Shown here: in pieces, positions 46,174 through 54,557 of the stretch
How positions within the stretch are numbered: position 1 is the first letter of the stretch
Layout: every line of letters begins with the position of its first letter
Source of the DNA: Zavarzinella formosa DSM 19928
Lineage (GTDB): Bacteria; Planctomycetota; Planctomycetia; Gemmatales; Gemmataceae
Reading direction: 5' to 3'
DNA length: 64,000 nucleotides
Assembly (NCBI RefSeq): GCF_000255705.1
Contig: NZ_JH636439.1
Coordinates: 534,440 to 598,439 of the forward strand
Notes under the pieces: generated by a model
Database searches by the model: none
The model's input: only the letters and a program-made list of their open reading frames with translations
What the model was told of the DNA's origin: nothing
Position numbers and translations under genes: made by a program

Positions 46174-46411
46174 CGTAGCGATGACAGTCACACATCGACA
46201 AGAATCCGCGACGCCGAGACGGCCGCGAACTCTCCCCCTAGTTTCGGATGCCGATGCGTTTCTCTTTGGGTTTCTTGACAAGAATCGGGGAAACGGGGGC
46301 AAACAAGTCGCAAGCCGTGCGGGTTGTCCCGGTTCCGCGAATCGACGGGTATCTTCGGGCGCTCCGGTCGATTACACTATTCCCCATCATCACTAACTTC
46401 GGAGCCTTTCC

Positions 46412-47314
46412 ATGCGTCTTTCGCGGCGTGAACTATTTTCAACGACGGCCGCCCTGTCCCTTGGTCTCTCGGACGGCCGGGCCATTGAGCCGATTCCCCG
46501 GTCTCATCTTCCGAGGTTGAAACTCAGTCTGGCGGCCTACAGTTTCCGGCAGTGGCTGGACATCAAGAAGCCGAAAGAGCCGGCGATGACATTGACCGAT
46601 TTCATCGATTATGCGGCCGCTCGCGATCTTGATGCCGTCGAGCTAACGGCCTACTACTTCCCGGAAACCACGCCCGAATATCTTGGCAAACTCAAACGGC
46701 AGGCGACGAAACTCGGCCTCGACGTGAGCGGCACCGCCGTCGGCAATGATTTTTGCGTGGCCGATCCGGAAAAGCTGAAGTCACAATTGGAGCACGTGAA
46801 GAGCTGGACCGAACACACGGCCCGATTGGGCGGCAAGACCATGCGCATCTTCGCCGGGACCGTACCCAAAGGGGACACCGAGGAAAACGCCGTCAAACGT
46901 TGCATTCCCGTGATCCAAGAAGCATGTGAATACGCCGCCAGGTGGGGCGTCATTCTTGCCTTGGAAAACCACGGCGGCATCACGGCGACGGCCGAGCAAC
47001 TTCTTCATCTCGTGCAGTCTGTCAAGCACGAGAACTTCGGCGTCAATCTTGACACCGGCAACTTTCGCACGACCGACCCTTACGGAGACCTTGCGAAACT
47101 TGCCCCGTATGCGGTGACCGTTCAAGTAAAAACGGAAATCACGGCCAAGGGGGGCAAAACAGAGGAAGCCGATATTCCCCGGCTGATCAAAATGCTGCGG
47201 GACGTCAAGTACCGGGGATATGTGGCCTTGGAATACGAAGCGAAGGAAGATGCGAAGATTGCCGTGCCGAAGTATCTGACGGAGATGCGAAAGTTGATGA
47301 ACGCCCAAGGGTGA
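46412..47314 (+). CDS. Tat-exported sugar phosphate isomerase/epimerase-like protein
   Basis: The 300-residue protein begins with a twin-arginine-like signal SRRELFSTTAALSLG. The rest is a TIM barrel of the xylose-isomerase-like / AP-endonuclease 2 family, with Glu in LALENHGG, Asp in NLDTGNF and Glu in VALEYE as metal ligands. The usual His of the VHVKD strand is replaced (VQVKTE). Such proteins are very numerous in planctomycetes and are thought to act on sugar derivatives. It is divergent from the small gene before xerC, with 238 bp between. Confidence 0.85.
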   Translation: MRLSRRELFSTTAALSLGLSDGRAIEPIPRSHLPRLKLSLAAYSFRQWLDIKKPKEPAMTLTDFIDYAAARDLDAVELTAYYFPETTPEYLGKLKRQATKLGLDVSGTAVGNDFCVADPEKLKSQLEHVKSWTEHTARLGGKTMRIFAGTVPKGDTEENAVKRCIPVIQEACEYAARWGVILALENHGGITATAEQLLHLVQSVKHENFGVNLDTGNFRTTDPYGDLAKLAPYAVTVQVKTEITAKGGKTEEADIPRLIKMLRDVKYRGYVALEYEAKEDAKIAVPKYLTEMRKLMNAQG

Positions 47315-47317
47315 GCA

Positions 47318-48655
47318 TCACACAGGCTTTGTCCCTCGGCGAATGATACGCCGGACAACCCACTCGCGGAAGTTCCAATTTCCCGCGATGATCTCCGGCG
47401 GGCGCACTTCCGTGAGGTTGGGACGGAAGACCATTAGCAATAGCAGGGGGACATACCAAAGAACGTAAGTGCCCCCCTGATCGGCATACCAAAACTGCAC
47501 GCCGATCACCACGGCCGCCGACTGGGCGATCACATGACCGAGATGCCGTGGTTTGGGCCAGAAGACGGTTAGGATGACGAAGGCCATATAAGCGATGAAC
47601 ACCGGCAACCGATAGGCCCAATGGCTGCCAGTCCAGATGCTTTCGGTTCGCGGGGCCTTCCAGGCTTGCCAGTCCGAAAGGCTCAGGGCCACGCGGAGAT
47701 ATTGCCGCAATTCTCCGCTGGAAAGCAAGATCGCGGCAGTGATTCCGAGGCTAAGCACAAGGGCTGCGACAAATCCAATCGTGAACCGGCCGGTGCCCCG
47801 GCCCCGGTAAAATCCGAACCACAGCGGAAATAACAACACCGGAAAGAACACCGATCCGGCCGCCACTCCCAACAGGGCGCCTGACACATAAGGGCGGCGG
47901 AACCAGAGAACCGCCCCAAGCAAAAATAATGCCGGCCAGATGTGATGAACCTGCGACACCTGATAGCCCGTGCAGGGGAGAAGCAGGTAAAGGCAGGCCA
48001 TCGCAATGCCTGTCAACGGATCGCCGAATGTTTTGGAACCGATCATGAGAATCGCCGCCACCACCAACAGGTGGGCGATGATCGCCACCGCGCGTTCCAC
48101 CCAAAAACGGGTGTCCGTGCCATTCCAATCCGTCGTCCCGCTTTGAAAGCTCACCACGGCCACGGCGCCGTCGCTTACCTTGGTGAGTGCGATCGGCCCC
48201 TTGCCCGTCGAATTCGGCGAATCGGGCAACCGGCGAATCGCCGAAGCCCCGAGGCACAGGAACAAACTCGCCGCGAGGCAGACCATTCCGGCGATATTCA
48301 CATTTGGTGGCAACATCGGCCGCTTTTCCAATCCCAAATCGAACAGACATCGAAGGAACCAATACCCGGAGGCCGACATAAGCCAGATGTAACCGGCCAG
48401 CAGCAGGCTGTTGCTGCGGGAAAGAAACCGCTTTATTTCGCCAACGGCGGGGTTGTCCGAAAGGTTATTCAGGGCATGGGCTTCTTGAATGCAAAGAAGG
48501 CCGGGAATGATGAGGTAAAACGCCACCACATCCCAGTTTCGCAAGGAAAGCAGGCGATCAAAGCGGACAAAAAGTGTGACGGCGAGCAGAAATGAAAAAT
48601 AAAACCAGGTGGTGGCGTTGGGCAGGGCAAGGTCGAGAAAAATGGACGAATTCAC
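47318..48655 (-). CDS. polytopic membrane protein, GT87/DUF2029-like
   Basis: The 445-residue product has about 10-11 hydrophobic segments with short loops. A periplasmic loop after the first two segments and the run of YVSGALLGVAAGSVFFP-like helices recall DUF2029/GT87 mannosyltransferases, though no motif clinches it. It ends 3 bp from the stop of the convergent isomerase gene. It lies next to, but in the same direction as, the short-chain dehydrogenase gene upstream. Confidence 0.65.
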   Translation of the reverse strand: MNSSIFLDLALPNATTWFYFSFLLAVTLFVRFDRLLSLRNWDVVAFYLIIPGLLCIQEAHALNNLSDNPAVGEIKRFLSRSNSLLLAGYIWLMSASGYWFLRCLFDLGLEKRPMLPPNVNIAGMVCLAASLFLCLGASAIRRLPDSPNSTGKGPIALTKVSDGAVAVVSFQSGTTDWNGTDTRFWVERAVAIIAHLLVVAAILMIGSKTFGDPLTGIAMACLYLLLPCTGYQVSQVHHIWPALFLLGAVLWFRRPYVSGALLGVAAGSVFFPVLLFPLWFGFYRGRGTGRFTIGFVAALVLSLGITAAILLSSGELRQYLRVALSLSDWQAWKAPRTESIWTGSHWAYRLPVFIAYMAFVILTVFWPKPRHLGHVIAQSAAVVIGVQFWYADQGGTYVLWYVPLLLLMVFRPNLTEVRPPEIIAGNWNFREWVVRRIIRRGTKPV

Positions 48656-48678
48656 GACTCACCTGGTCGGGCGGGGGA

Positions 48679-49428
48679 TTAATATGTCGAACGACCGCCG
48701 CTGATGTCGTAACACTGGCCGGTCGTGAAACTCGAATCGCCGCTGGCGAGGAAATGGACCAAGGCGGCCACTTCCTCCGGTTTGCCCGTGCGGCCCATCG
48801 GAATCTTGGAGACCATGTATTGAACGGTTGTCGCGGCCACACCATCGAGAATCGGCGTCTGGATCACCGCCGGGGAGATCGCGTTCACCGTGATGTCCCC
48901 CTGGCCGGCGACTTCCTTGGCCAGCGACTTGGTGAGGGCGATCACGGCCGCCTTGCTGGCGGAGTAGGGGGACATCGTGGGATTTCCCTCTTTGCCCGCC
49001 ACCGAGGCGATGGAGACAATCCGGCCGTATTTCCGTTCCAACATCCCCGGCATCACGGCCTTGCAGAGCAGAAACGGCCCGATGACATTCACGTCCATGA
49101 CCTTGGAAAACTCTTCTTTCTTGAGTTCCCAAAGTTTCACGGTCCGGCCGGTGATGCCCGCGTTGTTCACGATGATATCCACCGGGCCGAGTGCTTTTTC
49201 CGTCTCGGCCACAACGCGAAACACGTCAGCCTCGTTGGTCACGTCTCCGATGCCAGCGTACCCCTTCAATTCGGCGGCGACACGATTGGCTCCCTCGGGG
49301 GCCATGTCAAAGATGCTGACCTTTGCCCCGGCCGCGGCAAGTCGGCGGCAGATCGCTTCGCCGATGCCCTGGCCGCCGCCGGTCACGATCGCCACCTTGC
49401 CCGCCAGGGAGAAAAACGGTTCCGCCAT
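48679..49428 (-). CDS. short-chain dehydrogenase/reductase
   Basis: This 249-residue Rossmann enzyme has the cofactor motif TGGGQGIGEA, the structural motif NNAG and the catalytic Ser-Tyr-Lys set (SIASVAG, YSASKAA). Asp after strand two (FDMAP) favours NAD. It resembles 3-oxoacyl-ACP reductase FabG and sugar or alcohol dehydrogenases of the classical SDR group; the substrate is unknown. Start MAEPFFSLAG at 49428 is used; the frame is open to 49731. It lies 23 bp upstream of the polytopic membrane protein gene. Confidence 0.9.
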   Translation of the reverse strand: MAEPFFSLAGKVAIVTGGGQGIGEAICRRLAAAGAKVSIFDMAPEGANRVAAELKGYAGIGDVTNEADVFRVVAETEKALGPVDIIVNNAGITGRTVKLWELKKEEFSKVMDVNVIGPFLLCKAVMPGMLERKYGRIVSIASVAGKEGNPTMSPYSASKAAVIALTKSLAKEVAGQGDITVNAISPAVIQTPILDGVAATTVQYMVSKIPMGRTGKPEEVAALVHFLASGDSSFTTGQCYDISGGRSTY

Positions 49429-49498
49429 GATTTGGATTCTCAACGTAAAATAGTGCTTGAAACGCGACGGGATGTCCCGGTCGGACCCCGAAATTGTC

Positions 49499-49526
49499 TT
49501 GACCGGCCCTGCCATCAGTTTAGGAT
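49499..49526 (+). promoter_or_regulatory. candidate promoter for the secreted protease gene
   Basis: TTGACC, a 16-bp spacer and TAGGAT lie 71 bp before the protease start, in the 169-bp gap between it and the divergent dehydrogenase gene. The -35 matches five of six consensus bases and the -10 four of six. Confidence 0.4.
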
Positions 49527-49597
49527 GGTTAACATACACCCATGTTCTCGCTTGCCCAGAGTCCCCCGAATCGTGAAACACACGAAGGCATGAATCC

Positions 49598-50674
49598 ATG
49601 AAGACGTTGCCGAGATTCGCAGTCGGCCTGATCCTTCTTTCAGCCTTTGGCCCGGCGTTCCCATCGACCGCCCGAGCCGAGGAGGACATCGAAGACTTGT
49701 ACAAAAAAGTCGTTCGCTCCACCGTGTTCATCGTCTCGCCGCTCCGGGACGGCTATTCGATGGGATCTGGGTCGCTGGTTGATGCTGAAAAACGGATTGT
49801 CATCACGAACTATCACGTCGCCCGCCACGGCAAGTTTTGCTACTGTCAGTTCCCCGTCCACCTAAAGGACGGGTCCATCATGACCGACAAAACCAAATAC
49901 ATTGACCGGGTGAAGCAAGGCGACGCCATCAAGGCCGACGTGCTGTACATGGACTCCACGCGGGATTTGGCGATCCTGCGGCTGGCCCGTCTTCCCGCCG
50001 GCACGCCGGCCCTTCCCCTGGCTCCCAAGGGAACATCCGCCGCCGCCTCCGTTTGGAATATTGGCAGCCCTGGCGCCGTTGAACAGGTTTTCGGCATCAC
50101 CGAGGGGAAGGTCCGGGCCATTGGTAATCAGGAATACATCACAGGCAGCAACAGCGGCGACACGTTTTCGGTGAAGGCCAAAATCATCACGACCACCAAC
50201 CCGACCAACCCCGGTGATTCCGGCGGGCCGCTCTTCAACAAGAAGGGGGAAATTGTCGGGGTGACTCAAGGGATGGACCGGTCGGCCAATCTGGTCAGCC
50301 TTTTCATTGATGTTTCTGAAGTGAAGAATTTCATGGATGAGAAAAAGATCATCATCAAGGCAAAAGATCCTGTCGATCCAAAACTGGTCACCGTGCCCAA
50401 AAAAGAATCGGTGGTCGTTGTGCCAACGGAAGATCCGAAAGCGGACCCGAAGGTTGATCCCAAGGTTGACCCGAAAACCGTCACAAATCCTCCTCCCAAG
50501 GACGTTTCCAAGGACGAAAAAACGGCGAGTGCTTTGCTTTCCGCCGCGAAGGCGTATGCCAAGGATGAGGATCTGCGGCAAAAATACGTGGCGAAGCTGA
50601 ACGATATCATCACCAAGTATCCAATGACGGCAGCCGCCAAGGATGCCAAGCGCTTGTTGGACGCTCTCAAGTGA
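49598..50674 (+). CDS. secreted trypsin-like serine protease
   Basis: The 358-residue protein has a signal peptide (about 1-27, cleavage after ARA). The protease domain has the full catalytic triad His73 (NYHV), Asp123 (RDLAIL) and Ser208 (GDSGGP), as in HtrA/DegP-like enzymes, but there is no PDZ domain. After about 265 comes a low-complexity Asp/Pro/Lys-rich linker with repeats of the type DPKVDPK, then a short helical tail. It probably cleaves proteins outside the cytoplasm. The NYN gene starts 31 bp later on the same strand. Confidence 0.88.
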   Translation: MKTLPRFAVGLILLSAFGPAFPSTARAEEDIEDLYKKVVRSTVFIVSPLRDGYSMGSGSLVDAEKRIVITNYHVARHGKFCYCQFPVHLKDGSIMTDKTKYIDRVKQGDAIKADVLYMDSTRDLAILRLARLPAGTPALPLAPKGTSAAASVWNIGSPGAVEQVFGITEGKVRAIGNQEYITGSNSGDTFSVKAKIITTTNPTNPGDSGGPLFNKKGEIVGVTQGMDRSANLVSLFIDVSEVKNFMDEKKIIIKAKDPVDPKLVTVPKKESVVVVPTEDPKADPKVDPKVDPKTVTNPPPKDVSKDEKTASALLSAAKAYAKDEDLRQKYVAKLNDIITKYPMTAAAKDAKRLLDALK

Positions 50675-50705
50675 TGCTCTCCACGCCGCCCAAGACGAGA
50701 CCGGA

Positions 50706-51836
50706 ATGAAACTGACACGACATCACATTGACGGCGAGCGAACGCTCGCCGTCTTTATTGACTTTGAGAACATCGGGATCGGCCTCAATCTTCGCCGGGA
50801 CCGGTTCGAGATCGGCCGCGTGTTGGAACGACTGGTCGAAAAGGGCAAGATTGTCGCCAAGAAGGCCTATGCGGACTGGAGCCGGTTCTCTAACTACACG
50901 TCGATGCTGCACGAATCGGCCATCGAACTGATTGAAATTCCCAAGCGGGCCATGACCGGGAAAAACTCGGCCGACATCCGCCTCTGTGTGGATGCGATGG
51001 ACTTGGCCTATTCCAAGGATCACATCGACACCTTCGTGATCGTCTCCGGGGACAGCGATTTTTCCCCGCTCGTCTCCAAGTTGAAGGAACTCGGCAAGCA
51101 CGTCATCGGACTGGGGCTGGCCGAGGCCACCTCCGATTTGCTGCGGGATAACTGCGACGAATTCATCTACTACGATGATCTTGATCGCGTCTCGGCCGCT
51201 TTGCCGCGGATGAATTCCCAAGTTTCCGAAGTGAAACAGAAGGTTTTCGGCCTGCTGATCGATTCCTTGCTCGCTTTGCGGCGAGAGAACAAAGAAGTGT
51301 TGTTTTCCAGCATGGTGAAGGACACCATGAAGCGGAAAAAGCCCTCCTTCAACGAGGAGTATCATGGCTACCGCACCTTTAGCGAACTGCTGGAGGAGGC
51401 CGCTTCGCTTGGGTTGATTGAAATCGAAAAGCACAAGACCAGCGGAACCTATGTGGTCACGCGGTTCGGCTCCGAGCCGCGTGCCAATCAGCAATCCGAA
51501 CAGCCGACCCGCCCGCAGGCGTTAACGGGTCGGTTGAATCAACCGGCCATCGCGGCCCCGCGACCCGCCCAGCAACCGGCTCCCCCGCCGGGATCGCACG
51601 CTCAGGCACCGACAGGTCATCACAACCCGTCCCCAGTGGCTCCGAAACCGGTGCCGCAACAGCCCCCCCGATCCACGCAACCACCCGCCCCGCGACGTGG
51701 TCCCGCCACCCCGCCCCTGCCGAACAATGATCGTCGACCGCCTGTCGCTCCCAAACCGGCGCCCAAGCCGGTCGAACCGGAACCGGTTGACGACCACGTG
51801 CTTGACAGCATCGAAGGTCGATATCTCGATGATTAA
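50706..51836 (+). CDS. NYN domain nuclease with LOTUS (OST-HTH) domain
   Basis: The 376-residue protein has an NYN (LabA/Limkain-type) RNase-like domain at about 12-165 with acidic residues in AVFIDFENIG (Asp19), SADIRLCVDAMD and VSGDSDFSPL, the family's metal site. A winged-helix LOTUS/OST-HTH domain (about 180-255) follows. The C-terminal 110 residues are Pro/Ala/Gln-rich and disordered. NYN-LOTUS proteins bind and probably cut RNA. The frame is open to 50643 in the upstream gene, but MKLTRHH at 50706 is chosen. It lies 31 bp after the protease gene. Confidence 0.88.
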   Translation: MKLTRHHIDGERTLAVFIDFENIGIGLNLRRDRFEIGRVLERLVEKGKIVAKKAYADWSRFSNYTSMLHESAIELIEIPKRAMTGKNSADIRLCVDAMDLAYSKDHIDTFVIVSGDSDFSPLVSKLKELGKHVIGLGLAEATSDLLRDNCDEFIYYDDLDRVSAALPRMNSQVSEVKQKVFGLLIDSLLALRRENKEVLFSSMVKDTMKRKKPSFNEEYHGYRTFSELLEEAASLGLIEIEKHKTSGTYVVTRFGSEPRANQQSEQPTRPQALTGRLNQPAIAAPRPAQQPAPPPGSHAQAPTGHHNPSPVAPKPVPQQPPRSTQPPAPRRGPATPPLPNNDRRPPVAPKPAPKPVEPEPVDDHVLDSIEGRYLDD

Positions 51837-51905
51837 GCCCGTCGGGCGTCGTTCGCTCGTTGGGTTGGTTTCTCCCTCCTTTCATCAATTCCCGGAGTTG
51901 CAGCC

Positions 51906-54464
51906 GTGCCGACCCTTTTCGGCGTGACCATGTTCATCAGTGCCACGCTGTTGTTCCTTGTCCAGCCGATGGTCGGCAAAATGCTTCTTCCCCTCCTCGG
52001 GGGGACTCCGGCGGTCTGGAACACCTGCATGGTGTTCTTTCAGGCCTTGCTGTTGGCGGGGTATTATTATGCCCACAAAATCACGGCCGGGTTCTCGCCC
52101 GCCAAACAAGTCACCGTGCATTTGCTGGTGATCGGTCTGGCGATTGCAGTGCTGATGATCGGAGCGGCGATGAGCGACAATGCTTCGCCGGTTCCCATTG
52201 CGAAAAGTCTTGCTCCGCAAGGAAGTGAGATTCCTTTCTTCGGCGTCATCGCCGTGTTAGGACTGGCCATCGGCCTGCCGTTCTTTGTGGTTTCCACCAC
52301 CGCCCCGCTGTTGCAAAAATGGTTCTCCGAAACCGGGCACCCCTCCGCGAAAGACCCGTACTTCTTGTATGCCGCCAGCAACGCTGGAAGTTTGTTGGCA
52401 CTGGTGGCTTATCCGTTTGTCGTCGAGCCGAATCTGAAGCTGGTTCAGCAGGCATGGTTGTGGGCCGTCGGATTCATCCTGTTGGGGGGGATGATCTTCA
52501 AATGCGGAACGGTGTTAAAACAAACGGCGGCTCCTGTCGAATCCGAGGCCACCGGCCAGAAAATGGACGATAACGATCCGGCTCCCTCGTGGGCGACTTG
52601 GCTCCGATGGCTGATTCTCGCCGCCGTGCCGTCGAGTCTGATGCTGAGTCTGACCACTGAAGTGACAACGGACATCGTGAGCATCCCGATGATCTGGATT
52701 GTGCCGCTCGGTCTGTATCTCATCACCTTCATCATCGTGTTTTCCAAGCAATACACGCCGTCAGTGCATCTGGCGGTTTCACTCATCACCCCCGTGTTGA
52801 TTCTGCTGGTGGTCTTCATGCGGACGGCCCAGCATATTCCCAACACCTATGCCGGGCCGTCGTTTCGCACGACACTGGCCATTCAAGCGTTCATGTTTTT
52901 CATGATTACGATGACCTGTCACGGGGAATTGGCCCGCATCCGGCCTTCGACGAAGTACCTGACGAATTTTTATCTCACGATGTCCTTCGGGGGAATGATC
53001 GGCGGGTTGTTCAACGCGCTGGTCGCCCCGATCGCGTTCACGTTTATCAGTGAATATCCGCTGACGTTGATTGCCGCCTGCATGGTTCTCCCCCGGCTTT
53101 CCGAATTGACCGGGGACAAGAAGAAAATTGACGAAGACAAGGACGAAAATTATGGATTGGCCCCTAGGACTGCCCTTGCCAAAAGCGACATCGTGGCGTT
53201 GATTGTCCTGCCGTTGATTTTCTTCGCCATCGCCCGGTTGATGTCCGGCTTTTACCCGGAAGTGGTCGATCTGTGCCATTGGGTGATTAAGCAGACTGGA
53301 ATTGTGTTGAACGCCTACACGGCAGCCACAATCCTGGCTTTTGGAGTTCCGACGCTGGCGACTTACTTCCTCGTGGAAAGGCCCCTACGGTTCGGTCTTT
53401 GCGTGGCGGCATTGTTCTTGGGGGTGTTTGTCACCTTTTTGAAAAACGAACGTGATGATGACGATTTTAAGACGGTGTATACCCGGAGCTTTTTCGGTTC
53501 CCTCAAGGTGGAGGGAAGCCACACTTATGTGCGAATGGAACTCGATACGCCGCAGTTGGAGCGCAAACAACTTTCGTTTATCAGACTGGTGCACGGGACA
53601 ACGCTGCATGGCAAACAGCGAATGTTGCAAGTCAGCCTGGCCGAGGGGTTGCTGCCGCTTGCTTCAGACGATCCTTGGGCGATCCTCGCGGCGTCGGCCG
53701 TGGCCGAAAAACAATGGCGAAAGCCGGGACGGGAACCGCTGACGTACTACCATCAGACCGGCCCGGTCGGGGTGATGTTCGACGAGTTTTATGAAAAGAT
53801 CAAACAGCCGAATGCGAACTCCGATGTGGCTTGCATCGGCCTCGGATCAGGCTCGCTTTCCTCCTACGGATTGCCCGGCCAGAAGATGACGTTCTTCGAG
53901 ATCGACAACCATGTCCGTCGTCTGGTGGAACCGCCGAAATACTTCACCTATCTCGATCAGGCGAAGAAGCAAAAGGTGGATATCGATTTCCTGATGGGGG
54001 ACGCCCGCCTGACCCTCGAAAAGCAACCGGCCGACCGCAAGTGGGGCTTCATGCTGGTTGATGCCTTCAGTTCCGATTCCATTCCGGCTCACTTGCTCAC
54101 CAAGGAATCGGTGGCGTTGTATTTCAGCCATTTGGAGCCGAATGGTATTTGCGCGTTGCACATTTCCAATCGATATCTGAACCTTGAGCCAGTCGTGGAC
54201 AAGATCGTTCGGGATGGCAATTATGCGGCCCGTGTGATGCACGACAGCGTACACCGAGACGAGGAATATTTGACCGGGAAAACCTCTTCGACGTGGATCG
54301 CCGTGGCGAGAAACGAAGAATCACTCGGCCGCTTGATGGACGATCCACGATGGAAACTTTTGGAAGTGGATCCGAAGGTCAGTATCTGGACGGATGACTT
54401 CACGCCGATTAAGAACATCCTGCAAGGGGATTGGGATATCTTTGGGAATTTGTTCGGGAAATAA
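51906..54464 (+). CDS. fused membrane transporter-like / spermidine synthase-like protein
   Basis: This 852-residue fusion has an N-terminal membrane part (about 1-510, around 12 segments, beginning LFLVQPMVGKMLLPLLGGTPAVWNTC) and a C-terminal Rossmann-type SpeE-like domain (about 620-840) with the motif CIGLGSGSLSSYG, acidic FFEIDN, and DAFSSDSIP. The layout is that of the family often labelled fused MFS/spermidine synthase; the catalytic Asp residues of true SpeE are not all clear, so polyamine synthesis is not assured. The start is GTG at 51906. It follows the NYN gene by 69 bp. Confidence 0.82.
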   Translation: MPTLFGVTMFISATLLFLVQPMVGKMLLPLLGGTPAVWNTCMVFFQALLLAGYYYAHKITAGFSPAKQVTVHLLVIGLAIAVLMIGAAMSDNASPVPIAKSLAPQGSEIPFFGVIAVLGLAIGLPFFVVSTTAPLLQKWFSETGHPSAKDPYFLYAASNAGSLLALVAYPFVVEPNLKLVQQAWLWAVGFILLGGMIFKCGTVLKQTAAPVESEATGQKMDDNDPAPSWATWLRWLILAAVPSSLMLSLTTEVTTDIVSIPMIWIVPLGLYLITFIIVFSKQYTPSVHLAVSLITPVLILLVVFMRTAQHIPNTYAGPSFRTTLAIQAFMFFMITMTCHGELARIRPSTKYLTNFYLTMSFGGMIGGLFNALVAPIAFTFISEYPLTLIAACMVLPRLSELTGDKKKIDEDKDENYGLAPRTALAKSDIVALIVLPLIFFAIARLMSGFYPEVVDLCHWVIKQTGIVLNAYTAATILAFGVPTLATYFLVERPLRFGLCVAALFLGVFVTFLKNERDDDDFKTVYTRSFFGSLKVEGSHTYVRMELDTPQLERKQLSFIRLVHGTTLHGKQRMLQVSLAEGLLPLASDDPWAILAASAVAEKQWRKPGREPLTYYHQTGPVGVMFDEFYEKIKQPNANSDVACIGLGSGSLSSYGLPGQKMTFFEIDNHVRRLVEPPKYFTYLDQAKKQKVDIDFLMGDARLTLEKQPADRKWGFMLVDAFSSDSIPAHLLTKESVALYFSHLEPNGICALHISNRYLNLEPVVDKIVRDGNYAARVMHDSVHRDEEYLTGKTSSTWIAVARNEESLGRLMDDPRWKLLEVDPKVSIWTDDFTPIKNILQGDWDIFGNLFGK

Positions 54465-54490
54465 TGGCAATTCGTGGATTTGCACATTCT

Positions 54491-54526
54491 GAAGGCAGGC
54501 TGAATTGAAAAATACGGCCTGCCTTC
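54491..54526 (+). terminator. hairpin after the spermidine synthase-like gene
   Basis: Perfect 10-bp inverted repeat GAAGGCAGGC / GCCTGCCTTC with a 16-nt loop, 26 bp after the stop codon and 31 bp before the next start. No T run follows. It may terminate or attenuate transcription. Confidence 0.45.
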
Positions 54527-54557
54527 GGATGACTCAAATGACCACACATCTTTGCAC

